Positions 9,046 to 17,505 of a stretch of 64,000 nt of DNA are shown piece after piece. Numbering within the stretch: position 1 is the first letter of the stretch; each line of letters opens with the position of its first letter. This DNA is from Holophagae bacterium. Its GTDB lineage: Bacteria > Acidobacteriota > Holophagae > Acanthopleuribacterales > Acanthopleuribacteraceae. The notes beneath the pieces were generated by a model, which was not told where the DNA came from, made no database searches, and saw nothing but the letters and a program-made list of their open reading frames with translations. Location: the NCBI GenBank assembly GCA_029263455.1, contig JAJCXM010000003.1, positions 186,001 through 250,000 of the forward strand, written 5' to 3'. The translations under genes and the position numbers were made by a program.

Positions 9046-12000
9046 TTATTGCGGCGAACCAATTTGGGATACGTAGTTAACACCACCTGGGGGACTCAAG
9101 ATCCCTTTCAAAGAAGGCATCAGACCTCCAAGCGAAGCCGCGTAAGCATAAAAGGTTTTCGGTTGGAAAAGAGGTAGCCAAGGGAGTTCTGAAGCAAATA
9201 ACTCATTGATCTTCAAAATAACTTGCTTGCGCGTTTGCGGAGCCGTTCTATCTAGTTGATTCAGTAGCTCGTCCATCATTTCAGATGAGTAGCCAATGAC
9301 ATTCGCTTCGCTCTTCGAATGTATTTGGTCGGTTAAGCCATCGTAATTGGGTTCAGGACAATAGACGTCTATCCAGGCATTTACCTTGGGGTGCGCAATC
9401 AATTTCGTAAAGTCATCAAGGGGTTTCCACGCCACTTTCAGTTTAAAACCCAGACGTGACCAATGTTGAACCATGGCCTCGAAACATTTCCTCATAGAAC
9501 GATCATCAGGAATGATAATTTGAATTGAAAAGGGTTCACCGCCCTTTACCCAAAGCTCATGTTCTTTTCGATAGCCCCTGCGCTCGAGCAATGCAACTAA
9601 TTCAACGTTCGCTTGACGTATCGTTGTTGGGGCACTTGTTTTACTCTGACTAACCAAAGGCAAACCATGTACGGCTGTAAATTCATTACGAAGTAACGAC
9701 GACGTCCAATACTCAAGTAGCTGACACCGATAAAAGGCTCGCTTAAATTCACGATCAAACAATGGCTGCCGACTTTCGTCAAAACACAAGCGATACACCT
9801 TATTTGACACGTAAAAATCACGAACGATTGAGTCTCGCACTTGAGCCAACGGTGTCAATTGATGCCAGCGTTTGAGCGGCATGAAGGCAACATCTACCGA
9901 GCCGCGTACCAAGTCGCCTACGGGATCATGATCCGACGCAACTAAATCCAGCCGATTAATGCCAATGCTCGCCTTCTTAACGCGTTCTAGGCGTTTCAAT
10001 TTTTCTTCGAGTCGAGTCACCTTGAAATCGCCTGATCCCACCATCGCTTGGCTTGGATCGACTGATTTCGATTCGATTTGATGGTGGTAAACATAGGACG
10101 GCACGATCATTAAATCACACCAAAACGTCATGTTCGCTGGTAACTCATCGTGATAGGTGACGGTAATGGTAGACGAATCAACCACTTTCCATGAACTGAT
10201 TCGTCTGGCAGGCAGGGTTAACAGCGTATTGAAATAGCTTTGATTTTTAATCTGGTCTAAGGCAAAGGCAACATCGTCCGCCCTTACCAAGGCTCCGTTA
10301 TGGTATTTCATGCCCTTTTCTAATATGAAAGTCAGGCTCCGGTTTTCAGCATCCCAAGTCCAGCGGCGCGCAAGGCGTCCAACAAAGTCACCGTGAGCAT
10401 CCCATTCAATTAGCGTATGAAAAACCAACCTTGCATATTGATGGCTCTCAGGGTCACATACCTTGCTTGGCTGCGTGCTAGCGATCCAATTGGTGTCGTT
10501 AATCGCCAATTCATCATTCGATCGTCTGCGATGACTGATGTAATTGACCTCACGCATCATGCCTTCGATTTCATGCCAAACCGATTTGGCATTGGCATAA
10601 CGGCGTTTGCGTACTTCGATAAGCGCCAGCTTGTGAGACACCAATCGGCGCAACATCGTACGGTACAATTCTGGATCTTCATTGTTAGGAACCTCGACGA
10701 GATCAAGAACATCCATGGCAGACCGAAAATCGACGCCCGCCTCTTGCAATCGATATAAGCAAAGTTCCGCCTCGCCCTTCCAAAAGTAGGCCTCAAACAG
10801 TGTCAGTCTTGGCGGACCCTGATAATAGGCAATGGCATTCCCCAAATACTGCTGTGCTTCGTCGTACATATCTTTTTCAAAGAAAAAGAGTGCTAACTCC
10901 TTGCTGTACTTGAAAACGTGAGCAGTGTCTTGGGCCACAGAAGCATGTCGGATAACTGAAAATAGAAAACGGATATCGCGATCGTTCTTGACGACTGCAA
11001 CTAACGCCGCTAATGCTTGACGATGCAATTCGGTTCGCGTTTCGTCTGACAATGACTCGTAAGCGTGGCGTTGAAGACGTGAACTAGAAAACACAACGAT
11101 TTCTTGACGTAACGAGACGAAGTCTTGCAGGATGAGCTCGTTTAAATAAGTGTCAAATTCATTATCTTTCAGTCCTGACGCCTGCAGTAACACGTGCATC
11201 GAAGATTGATAACCAAAACATGCAAGCAGTGCCAACAGATCCCGCGCTCCAGGTGGAAGAAGCTGAAACTGTCGAATCAAGACTTGAGTTAGATTGACCT
11301 GAATCGTAGAGGACTCATCTTCACGACGGAAGACCCATTTACCGCTTCTAAACACCAACAAGTCGCGCTCCAACAGAACGGCGAGTAAGTTGGCCACTGA
11401 ATAGGGTAATCCCGAGCTAAGTTCGGCCAGTTCAGCGACAAGCGAAGTCTCTACCTCATTACCCTCCATCAGATAAGTACACAGCGATGCAACTTCATCT
11501 TCTTCCAACGGATTCATGGTGACGGAGACTCGATGAGGAAGCAGGTCAACAAAAGACGAACCACCGATGTTCATGGATGATTCCGCATCATCGTTGAGTA
11601 ACAGCATCCAAATGAAATCACATTCACCTGGTTTAGTGCGCGCAGACGAAAAGAAATCAACTAACTCACTGAGTTGAGTCGAGCTCAAATGTTGGATGTC
11701 ATCAATAATGATCACGCCAGGAGCTCGCCAGCGCTGAGACAGTAGCTTGATGACTTGCACAGGCGTCAAAGTTTCCGACGAGAGGGTTCCTTGCGAAAAC
11801 TCATGAGATCGATCTTTGCCAATCAAATTAACAATTGATCGAAAAACATTGCCCTCTTCTTGAGCTAACAACTCGCCATGAATGACCACTGCGCCATAAT
11901 TTTCTTCAAGGCACATGCGTGCAACCGCGTCCGCAAATCTCGATTTTCCCGTTCCGGTTGTGCCGCGAACTAACGCGGGTTGGGAAGACCTGGAGCTGAT

Positions 12001-12969
12001 CCACTTCGCGATTGTTGAATAGGCGTCGTCACGACCTAACATGGTCGCATTGCGTATCGTCAGCAGTGGTGAAGCACCCACTTTGACCGGTTGTGGCTCA
12101 AACTTTGGTGCCGTCAATTGCCTGTCAAAGAAGCCAAGTACTTCAGCGGCCGATCTATATCGATTGAGCGGATCACGCATGATCATACGGTTGGCGGCTT
12201 CAACAAGCCATGGCACTGAAGTCCCATCCATGACAGCCATCGAAGGACTCTCACGGCTTGTCTTTTCTCTGAACAGGTCAACAAACGAATAGACTTCGAA
12301 CATTCGTCTACCTGTTAAAGCGCGATAAAGCATGACCCCCAGAGAATAGATGTCGATGCGGTGATCGTAATTCTTACCGGTTAGCATTTCAGGCGCCATG
12401 TATTCAAGCGTGCCGATGACTTCTTGATGTTGTGTCAGGGCCAATTTGCTTTCCTGAAAACGAGCAACCCCAAAATCAAGTAACTTCACCTGCCCATCTG
12501 GCATAACCATCACGTTCTCTGGTTTTAGATCGCGGTGGATCACCTTGTGCTGATGTAGGTAGTTCAGTCCCTCAAGAATCTGTAGAGTCACATTAAAGAG
12601 ATGGTCAATACGATCTAAGTCGATCGCTTCGCCAATATTACGAATGTTGAACTCATCTTTGAAGGTATTGCCTTCAACAAATTCAAGGGTGAAGAATGGG
12701 CGTGTGGCATCATAAAAATCAAATACTTTGGTCACGGTGGTGTGTTCTAACCGTTTGAGCAGATCAAATTCCAGTCGAAAACGCTGGATAAGTAGATGAT
12801 CTACGGTATCTTCTTTGAGTGACTTAATCGCTATCGTTTCTTCGGAATCAGGTTTACGTGCCACAAAGATTTCGCCGACTGCGCCAACACCCAAACGCTT
12901 GTAGACCTCAAATGGCGCAATGCGTTCGTTAACCTCGTAGACAAATGAATCTTGGTAGCTAATCGTCAT
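9046..12969 (-). CDS. Ser/Thr protein kinase fused to an AAA-type ATPase and a family-5 solute-binding domain
   Basis: This 1307-residue protein has no signal peptide and no membrane segment I can find. Residues 20-285 form a complete Hanks-type kinase: glycine loop at 26-33, AIK lysine at 49, HRDLKPEN at 145-152, DFG at 165-167 and GTLEYMAPE at 186-194. Residues 300-560 are a P-loop ATPase with Walker A GTTGTGKS at 336-343 and Walker B VIIIDD at 419-424. A helical region with likely TPR character (650-810) follows. Residues about 820-1300 match family-5 extracellular solute-binding proteins (oligopeptide-binding type), for example FILEKGMKYHNGALVRADDV at 881-900. Such domains are normally periplasmic; SgrR of E. 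coli is a known cytoplasmic example. I infer an intracellular ligand-sensing kinase. The ligand is unknown, perhaps a peptide or sugar. No SD is evident at the ATG. Confidence 0.9.
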   Translation of the reverse strand: MTISYQDSFVYEVNERIAPFEVYKRLGVGAVGEIFVARKPDSEETIAIKSLKEDTVDHLLIQRFRLEFDLLKRLEHTTVTKVFDFYDATRPFFTLEFVEGNTFKDEFNIRNIGEAIDLDRIDHLFNVTLQILEGLNYLHQHKVIHRDLKPENVMVMPDGQVKLLDFGVARFQESKLALTQHQEVIGTLEYMAPEMLTGKNYDHRIDIYSLGVMLYRALTGRRMFEVYSFVDLFREKTSRESPSMAVMDGTSVPWLVEAANRMIMRDPLNRYRSAAEVLGFFDRQLTAPKFEPQPVKVGASPLLTIRNATMLGRDDAYSTIAKWISSRSSQPALVRGTTGTGKSRFADAVARMCLEENYGAVVIHGELLAQEEGNVFRSIVNLIGKDRSHEFSQGTLSSETLTPVQVIKLLSQRWRAPGVIIIDDIQHLSSTQLSELVDFFSSARTKPGECDFIWMLLLNDDAESSMNIGGSSFVDLLPHRVSVTMNPLEEDEVASLCTYLMEGNEVETSLVAELAELSSGLPYSVANLLAVLLERDLLVFRSGKWVFRREDESSTIQVNLTQVLIRQFQLLPPGARDLLALLACFGYQSSMHVLLQASGLKDNEFDTYLNELILQDFVSLRQEIVVFSSSRLQRHAYESLSDETRTELHRQALAALVAVVKNDRDIRFLFSVIRHASVAQDTAHVFKYSKELALFFFEKDMYDEAQQYLGNAIAYYQGPPRLTLFEAYFWKGEAELCLYRLQEAGVDFRSAMDVLDLVEVPNNEDPELYRTMLRRLVSHKLALIEVRKRRYANAKSVWHEIEGMMREVNYISHRRRSNDELAINDTNWIASTQPSKVCDPESHQYARLVFHTLIEWDAHGDFVGRLARRWTWDAENRSLTFILEKGMKYHNGALVRADDVAFALDQIKNQSYFNTLLTLPARRISSWKVVDSSTITVTYHDELPANMTFWCDLMIVPSYVYHHQIESKSVDPSQAMVGSGDFKVTRLEEKLKRLERVKKASIGINRLDLVASDHDPVGDLVRGSVDVAFMPLKRWHQLTPLAQVRDSIVRDFYVSNKVYRLCFDESRQPLFDREFKRAFYRCQLLEYWTSSLLRNEFTAVHGLPLVSQSKTSAPTTIRQANVELVALLERRGYRKEHELWVKGGEPFSIQIIIPDDRSMRKCFEAMVQHWSRLGFKLKVAWKPLDDFTKLIAHPKVNAWIDVYCPEPNYDGLTDQIHSKSEANVIGYSSEMMDELLNQLDRTAPQTRKQVILKINELFASELPWLPLFQPKTFYAYAASLGGLMPSLKGILSPPGGVNYVSQIGSPQ

Positions 12970-13140
12970 TGTTGAACACTCATATATATAGACTAATTAT
13001 ACTAAAGCATGAGTCAAATTGCGCGATCATCTCCGTAAAATCCAGGCAGATTCAAGTTAGAATTGTAGACGGTAACCCTATTCAAAAGATCGCCGAACCA
13101 TTAACTTTTTTCAAACAACTGGAAAATAAGGAGCCACGCA

Positions 13141-13974
13141 ATCGTTACTATAATCGCTAGTTTCACGATTGTCACCTATGCGAATGTCGTATATAGACTT
13201 GTCCAATGGTCAAACCTGAAGCGGGATTTTCAACATAAGCGCTATCCATGTACACAAATCGTTTGGCCGCTGCTCTTGATCACTTTGGAATCCACGCAGT
13301 TATCGCTATACTATCCAACACTTTTCGATTTTCTACGCTGCGGCGCTTTCCTATCTGCCGTCATAGATCTCAGCCATTATTACGGCATTAGACATCCAAT
13401 TCAGGTAGGTCGAAGGTGGTGCACGCCTTGCCTGATCTTGCTGTGGCTTTTTGCTTTTCGCTGGTGGTTAATGCCTGGGCCTGCCGAAGAGTGGACCGTC
13501 CCACACAACGGCACCTCTTATCTGTCACCTTCGGGATTATTAAATAATCGCCTGCACTTTGTGATGCTACCCCAATGGCGAGAAAACGATCCCTCTAAGA
13601 TCCTGGCTTGGAACAACGCTCGGGCTGTCTTTTGCCCCGTCACAGGGACAGTGCAGTCCATTGAGGACGGATCCATTCAAATTGAGGTGGACAAGGACTG
13701 CAGCATTCGCATTTATCCATTGATTCCAGAGTCCATTCAAGTTGAAGTTGATGAAACGGTAAGTGCGGGACAACCACTGGGTCTACTTGCCCAAAGCGAA
13801 TTGATGGGAATTGTGGTAGAGCAGCTGGGGCGTCATCGTGGATTGCCGCGCTTTTCTGCGGCCCAAAGTGGACGACTATTTGTGCGTCCGCTTAGCGGCA
13901 CTCAAATACACCATCATCAGTATGTAACCGCACAAACAGGCAAGTCATTTACCCAAGCAGACAGCGATCGTTAA
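13141..13974 (+). CDS. membrane protein with degenerate M23/biotinyl-lipoyl-like barrel; possible AUC start
   Basis: The frame is open from 13105. The first standard start would be TTG at 13276, which would cut away an obvious hydrophobic segment (VTIIASFTIVTYANVVY) and leave a start without SD. A perfect SD, AAGGAG (13128-13133), lies 7 nt before an in-frame ATC at 13141, so I place the start there (277 aa). Four hydrophobic segments fill roughly the first 120 residues. The soluble end (CPVTGTVQSIEDGSIQIEVD, later VSAGQPLGLLAQSE) has the spacing of an M23 peptidase or lipoyl-like barrel, but the zinc-binding His/Asp residues are absent. Probable membrane-anchored, non-catalytic envelope protein. 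It is convergent with the dehydrogenase gene at 14043. Confidence 0.55.
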   Translation: MVTIIASFTIVTYANVVYRLVQWSNLKRDFQHKRYPCTQIVWPLLLITLESTQLSLYYPTLFDFLRCGAFLSAVIDLSHYYGIRHPIQVGRRWCTPCLILLWLFAFRWWLMPGPAEEWTVPHNGTSYLSPSGLLNNRLHFVMLPQWRENDPSKILAWNNARAVFCPVTGTVQSIEDGSIQIEVDKDCSIRIYPLIPESIQVEVDETVSAGQPLGLLAQSELMGIVVEQLGRHRGLPRFSAAQSGRLFVRPLSGTQIHHHQYVTAQTGKSFTQADSDR

Positions 13975-14042
13975 CACTTATCCGTAACGCCGACGGGTTA
14001 AGCTCGTTGGTGAAGCCTTTCGGGTAAGCTCGCCGGGTTCGC

Positions 14043-15011
14043 CTACCGGTAAAGACCCAGTTCTGGAATTTGGCTGCGGATGGCGACCGCGATTTCTAAT
14101 GCCCGTAATCCGCATTCACCGCTTACTTTAGGACGCGGTACCTTTTCTTGCGTCTTGGCTGCAACCACACAGTCAACAAAATGTTCCAGTTCCTTAAGCA
14201 AGGCATTGTGGTCATGAATAGGTACGTCTTCGCGGACCAAGCCTTTATCCGTTTTCTGGAATATCTCACCCGTTTTGGCTTGGTAATCGAGACTAATGTA
14301 AGTGTCGCTTTGAAACACGCGGATCTTTCGCATAGGTTCAGGTGTCACCCGGCTTGCGGTCAAATTGGCGACACATCCATTGGCAAAGCGAATACGTGCA
14401 TTAGCAATATCTTCAGTGGGACTCAACACAGGAATACCCACTGCATCTACGTGGGTTACGGGACTCTTGACGAGGGCAAGTACCAGGTCGATATCATGTA
14501 TCATCAGGTCGAGGACAACGCCTACTTCGGTGCCGCGCGGCGGAAGGCCGGGTCGCGGAGGTGGATACGAGGCTAGTCGGTGACATTCAATAAAGCGTGG
14601 TTGGGTTGCTTTCTCTTCCAGATAGGAAATCACAGGGTTGAATCGCTCCACATGACCCACTTGTAATACGAGCTGGTTGTGATCTGCCAGCTGAATCAAT
14701 TCACTCGCTTCTTCCACCGTTTCGGTGATCGGTTTTTCAACCAGGATATGTTTTCCCCAGTTCAACCATTTGCGACCAATCTCAAAATGATTGTTGGTTG
14801 GCACAGCAATACTTACGGCGTCGACCTCTGCAGCCATGGCCTCCATGGTTTTAAAAACGCGCACGCCCAGTTTTTCGGCAACTTTCTTGGCCGTCTCTTC
14901 GTGCAAATCGTACACGCCTACAAGATTGGCATTTTCCGTCTCGCTATATAATCTTGCGTGATGCCATCCTAAAGCACCCACGCCCACAACGCCCACCGCT
15001 ATTTGAGTCAT
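14043..15011 (-). CDS. Gfo/Idh/MocA oxidoreductase, probably UDP-sugar 3-dehydrogenase (GnnA-like)
   Basis: This 322-residue NAD-dependent dehydrogenase has a Rossmann GVGALG at 10-15, the family EKP motif at 92-94 and a likely catalytic His at 172 (DLMIHDIDL). It overlaps the aminotransferase gene by the 4-bp ATGA (15008-15011), and SD GGGAGAG precedes the ATG. A dehydrogenase of this type coupled to a DegT aminotransferase is the GnnA/GnnB arrangement. That pair converts UDP-GlcNAc to the 3-amino sugar nucleotide used for amide-rich lipid A. Similar pairs (WlbA/WlbE) build O-antigen sugars, so the sugar remains uncertain. The VVLDLMIHDIDLV segment recalls the dehydrogenases sitting in lpx operons, which favours the lipid A role. 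Confidence 0.85.
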   Translation of the reverse strand: MTQIAVGVVGVGALGWHHARLYSETENANLVGVYDLHEETAKKVAEKLGVRVFKTMEAMAAEVDAVSIAVPTNNHFEIGRKWLNWGKHILVEKPITETVEEASELIQLADHNQLVLQVGHVERFNPVISYLEEKATQPRFIECHRLASYPPPRPGLPPRGTEVGVVLDLMIHDIDLVLALVKSPVTHVDAVGIPVLSPTEDIANARIRFANGCVANLTASRVTPEPMRKIRVFQSDTYISLDYQAKTGEIFQKTDKGLVREDVPIHDHNALLKELEHFVDCVVAAKTQEKVPRPKVSGECGLRALEIAVAIRSQIPELGLYR

Positions 15012-16105
15012 CGTTGCTCTCCCACTAAAGCGGCAACAACCTGCTCGGCCCGGTCGGTCATAATTGGAATGGCTAATACCTCGTCGGCCGCTTTTTCAGC
15101 AATAGGAAAATCACCGGTTTTGTAGCCCAAGCCAGAAAAGCAAGCTTGTTGATGCAAGCAAAGAGGATAGTAAATCGCATAGGACACCTGAGCCTTCTTC
15201 AAGCGCTCAACATATTGGTCACGCTTCCCATCTAACACACGTAGCACATATTGATTATAGACATGGTGGCAATTCGCTGCCTGGACCGGTCGTCCTAAAT
15301 CCGAGAAATCTCCAAAGGCGTCGTCATAAAAAGCCGCATTCTTGCGCCTCACTTCTTCCCACACTTTCAGGTAAGGCAGTTTCACACTAAGGACGGCAGC
15401 CTGAATTGCGTCTAGCCTGAAATTTCCGCCAACCCGCTCATAAAAATATTGGTTTTGGCCACCGTGGTTGCGCATCGTTCTCAGTTGCTGCGCAAAATTA
15501 TCATCATCAGTCATTACGGCGCCAGCGTCGCCAATAGCCCCTAAATTCTTGGCTGGAAAAAATGAGTAAGTGCCTGCCAATGGAAAGCTGCCCGACATCC
15601 GGCCATTGTACTTGGCACCTATCGACTGCGCTGCATCTTCAATGACCCATAAGTGGTGTTGCTCGGCAATTTCGATTATGGCATCCATGTTGGCTGTTTG
15701 TCCGTACAACGACACGGGAATGATGCCTTTGGTCTTAGGACCGATTGCCGCGGCCAGTTTTTGGGGGTCCAGGTTAAAGGTATCGGGCTCAATATCGATA
15801 AAAACAGAGGTTGCGCCAACCCGAGCTATCGCGCCGGCGGTCGCAAAAAAGGTAAACGGCGTGGTAATAATTTCATCACCAGGCTCAATACCAAGAGCCA
15901 TCAGCGAGATGATCAGGGCATCTGATCCTGAGGTCACGCCAATAGCGTGCTTTGCACCACAATATTCAGCGAGTTGAGATTCAAACGCTTCGACATAAGG
16001 ACCATTGATATAAGACGCTGAATCAAGCACTTCTACCAACTTATCAAGCAACTCTTGCCTAAACGGTTGATGCATTACTTTAATGTCTAAAAGTGGAACA
16101 CCCAT
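15008..16105 (-). CDS. DegT/DnrJ/EryC1-type PLP aminotransferase (GnnB-like)
   Basis: This 365-residue PLP enzyme transfers an amino group, usually from glutamate, to a keto-sugar nucleotide. The Schiff-base lysine is K186 in SFFPAKNLGAIGDAG. The cofactor-binding aspartate lies in VIEDAAQSIGA (157-160), and the phosphate pocket is GVTSGSDAL (56-64). ATG at 16105 follows GGGGAG at 6 nt. The gene lies 15 bp downstream of lspA and overlaps the dehydrogenase by 4 bp, so the two enzymes are translationally coupled and presumably act in sequence on one sugar nucleotide. GnnB of the UDP-GlcNAc3N pathway is my preferred reading. An O-antigen sugar aminotransferase is the alternative. Confidence 0.88.
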   Translation of the reverse strand: MGVPLLDIKVMHQPFRQELLDKLVEVLDSASYINGPYVEAFESQLAEYCGAKHAIGVTSGSDALIISLMALGIEPGDEIITTPFTFFATAGAIARVGATSVFIDIEPDTFNLDPQKLAAAIGPKTKGIIPVSLYGQTANMDAIIEIAEQHHLWVIEDAAQSIGAKYNGRMSGSFPLAGTYSFFPAKNLGAIGDAGAVMTDDDNFAQQLRTMRNHGGQNQYFYERVGGNFRLDAIQAAVLSVKLPYLKVWEEVRRKNAAFYDDAFGDFSDLGRPVQAANCHHVYNQYVLRVLDGKRDQYVERLKKAQVSYAIYYPLCLHQQACFSGLGYKTGDFPIAEKAADEVLAIPIMTDRAEQVVAALVGEQR

Positions 16106-16120
16106 CCATCACTCCCCTGT

Positions 16121-16627
16121 TTAAGATTCCGTTGAAACGTCGCCAACATCAGCAACCGCTCCATTTTCAGGTTGGCGATTCAAAAATATACCTATGGCAA
16201 AGAGCGGCCATATACCTACATGAATCAGAACATCGGCTGTATTAAAAATGTAATTCCAATAAGGGATACCGTGAATATCAATAAAATCAACCACCGAACC
16301 ATAAATGACCCTGTCCAGGATGTTGCTAGCTCCTCCGCCAACCACCAGTCCAAAACATAGGTACTCGACGCGATGTGCAAACTCAGACCTATAAACCCAA
16401 CTAACCACAACAATTAGGATAATCGCCGATACGGCAGCAAACACCCAACCCTGACCTTGAAAAACGCCAAAAATGCCGCCATGGTTACGAACATGAGTGA
16501 CATAAACAGGCCCAAAAACCTGCAGTGAACGACCAATATCAAGGCTACGATTGACCACATAGCTGCTGATTTGGGATGCCGCCAAAGCTAATACGGCCAA
16601 TATCAGGAACAATCGCGAACCCTTCAC
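16121..16627 (-). CDS. lspA: lipoprotein signal peptidase (signal peptidase II), variant N-terminal motif
   Basis: This 168-residue protein has four membrane segments and the family signatures NHGGIFG (48-54), GGGASNILDR and VVDFID...FNTAD. The last two carry the two catalytic aspartates that cut prolipoproteins before the lipidated cysteine in the inner membrane. The family's first conserved motif, Asp-x3-Lys in helix 1, reads Ser-x3-Ser here (S18 and S22), which is unusual. The GTG start overlaps the TGA of the cyclotransferase gene (GTGA). It is followed after 15 bp by the aminotransferase, so it belongs to an envelope-building operon. The altered motif may mark a functional variant or a second paralogue. 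Confidence 0.88.
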   Translation of the reverse strand: MKGSRLFLILAVLALAASQISSYVVNRSLDIGRSLQVFGPVYVTHVRNHGGIFGVFQGQGWVFAAVSAIILIVVVSWVYRSEFAHRVEYLCFGLVVGGGASNILDRVIYGSVVDFIDIHGIPYWNYIFNTADVLIHVGIWPLFAIGIFLNRQPENGAVADVGDVSTES

Positions 16628-17397
16628 GAATCCACCTTATTTAATTTGATTTCATAAATAAATGACCACTTCTTGCCGGTCACGTACAATCTGTTTTCGC
16701 TTGCATCAAAGGCAATACCGTTGAGCACATCTTCTCCGCCGTAGCTGTCTTCACGCGAACGAAGTCCATCGAGATTGACGCGGCCTTCAACTCGACCGGT
16801 CGAGCTATTAATGACCACAATCTCATTCTTGCGCCACACATTGGCCCACAACTTACCGTCAATAAACTCCAATTCGTTGAGGTTCTTTACAACTCCAACA
16901 GAATCCTTAACTGTCAATGTCTTTCTATTAGTAAAGGTTTCGGGGTCAAGCACATAGATAAATTCGGAGCCATCGCTCAGATAGAGATCTTGCCCGTTTG
17001 TAGCGAGGCCCCAGCCTTCGGAATTAACAGCAAACTCACGTTCTAGCTTGAAATCGTCAATCGAATAAATAAATCCGCGTCGCGACCTCCATGTCAATTG
17101 CACCAATTTGTCGTTAACTAATGCTAAACCTTCGCCAAACAATTTTGCATCAAGGTCCCAAGCCTGATAAACGACGCCCGTTAGGGCATGCACTTTGCGA
17201 ATGGACGATGTCCCATAACCGCCTGTGCTCTCATAAAAAAAGCCATCGTGATACACCAGCCCCTGCGTAAAGGCATCGCGATCATGGGGAATCTTGCGTA
17301 CGATAGAAAAGCCATAATTCACGACGTCCTTGGGTTTCATCATAAGGTAAGTACCCGCTGATGCAGCAATGATGGTAACCAGTCCAATAACTTTCAT
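16624..17397 (-). CDS. glutaminyl-peptide cyclotransferase, plant/bacterial beta-propeller type
   Basis: This protein of about 257 residues has one N-terminal hydrophobic anchor or signal segment (MKVIGLVTIIAASAGTYLMM). It is followed by a five-bladed-propeller family fold recognised from FTQGLVYHDGFFYESTGGYG, EGWGLATNGQDLYLSDGS and NELEFIDGKLWANVW. The family cyclises N-terminal glutamine to pyroglutamate on exported proteins, protecting them from aminopeptidases, so the enzyme probably acts in the periplasm. I chose ATG 17397, preceded by AGAGGG, over the ATG five codons earlier, which has no SD; both are possible. It overlaps lspA by 4 bp, linking it to lipoprotein maturation by position. 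Confidence 0.88.
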   Translation of the reverse strand: MKVIGLVTIIAASAGTYLMMKPKDVVNYGFSIVRKIPHDRDAFTQGLVYHDGFFYESTGGYGTSSIRKVHALTGVVYQAWDLDAKLFGEGLALVNDKLVQLTWRSRRGFIYSIDDFKLEREFAVNSEGWGLATNGQDLYLSDGSEFIYVLDPETFTNRKTLTVKDSVGVVKNLNELEFIDGKLWANVWRKNEIVVINSSTGRVEGRVNLDGLRSREDSYGGEDVLNGIAFDASENRLYVTGKKWSFIYEIKLNKVDS

Positions 17398-17505
17398 ATG
17401 CCCTCTAATCATAGCGAACCCGATTATACAGGAGCGATTCTCTGTTGTATCGGACCCATTTAATTACTTGGCTGTTTTTGGATTAGAATCGTTTTTTGGT
17501 CATGA

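Noticed and set aside
9046-9100. Short frames on the opposite strand of the long genes (for example inside the kinase fusion and ftsK)
   Set aside because: They are antisense or out-of-frame shadows of well-supported genes without start signals.
12996-13001. TATAAT box upstream of the kinase-fusion gene (minus strand)
   Set aside because: The nearest TTGACT is only 10 bp away, not 16-18, and no -35 box lies at the right distance, so I do not call a promoter.
13981-14040. Short near-repeat CGGG(T)TAAGCTCG occurring twice
   Set aside because: Two imperfect copies in a short convergent gap; probably chance or a minor extragenic repeat.
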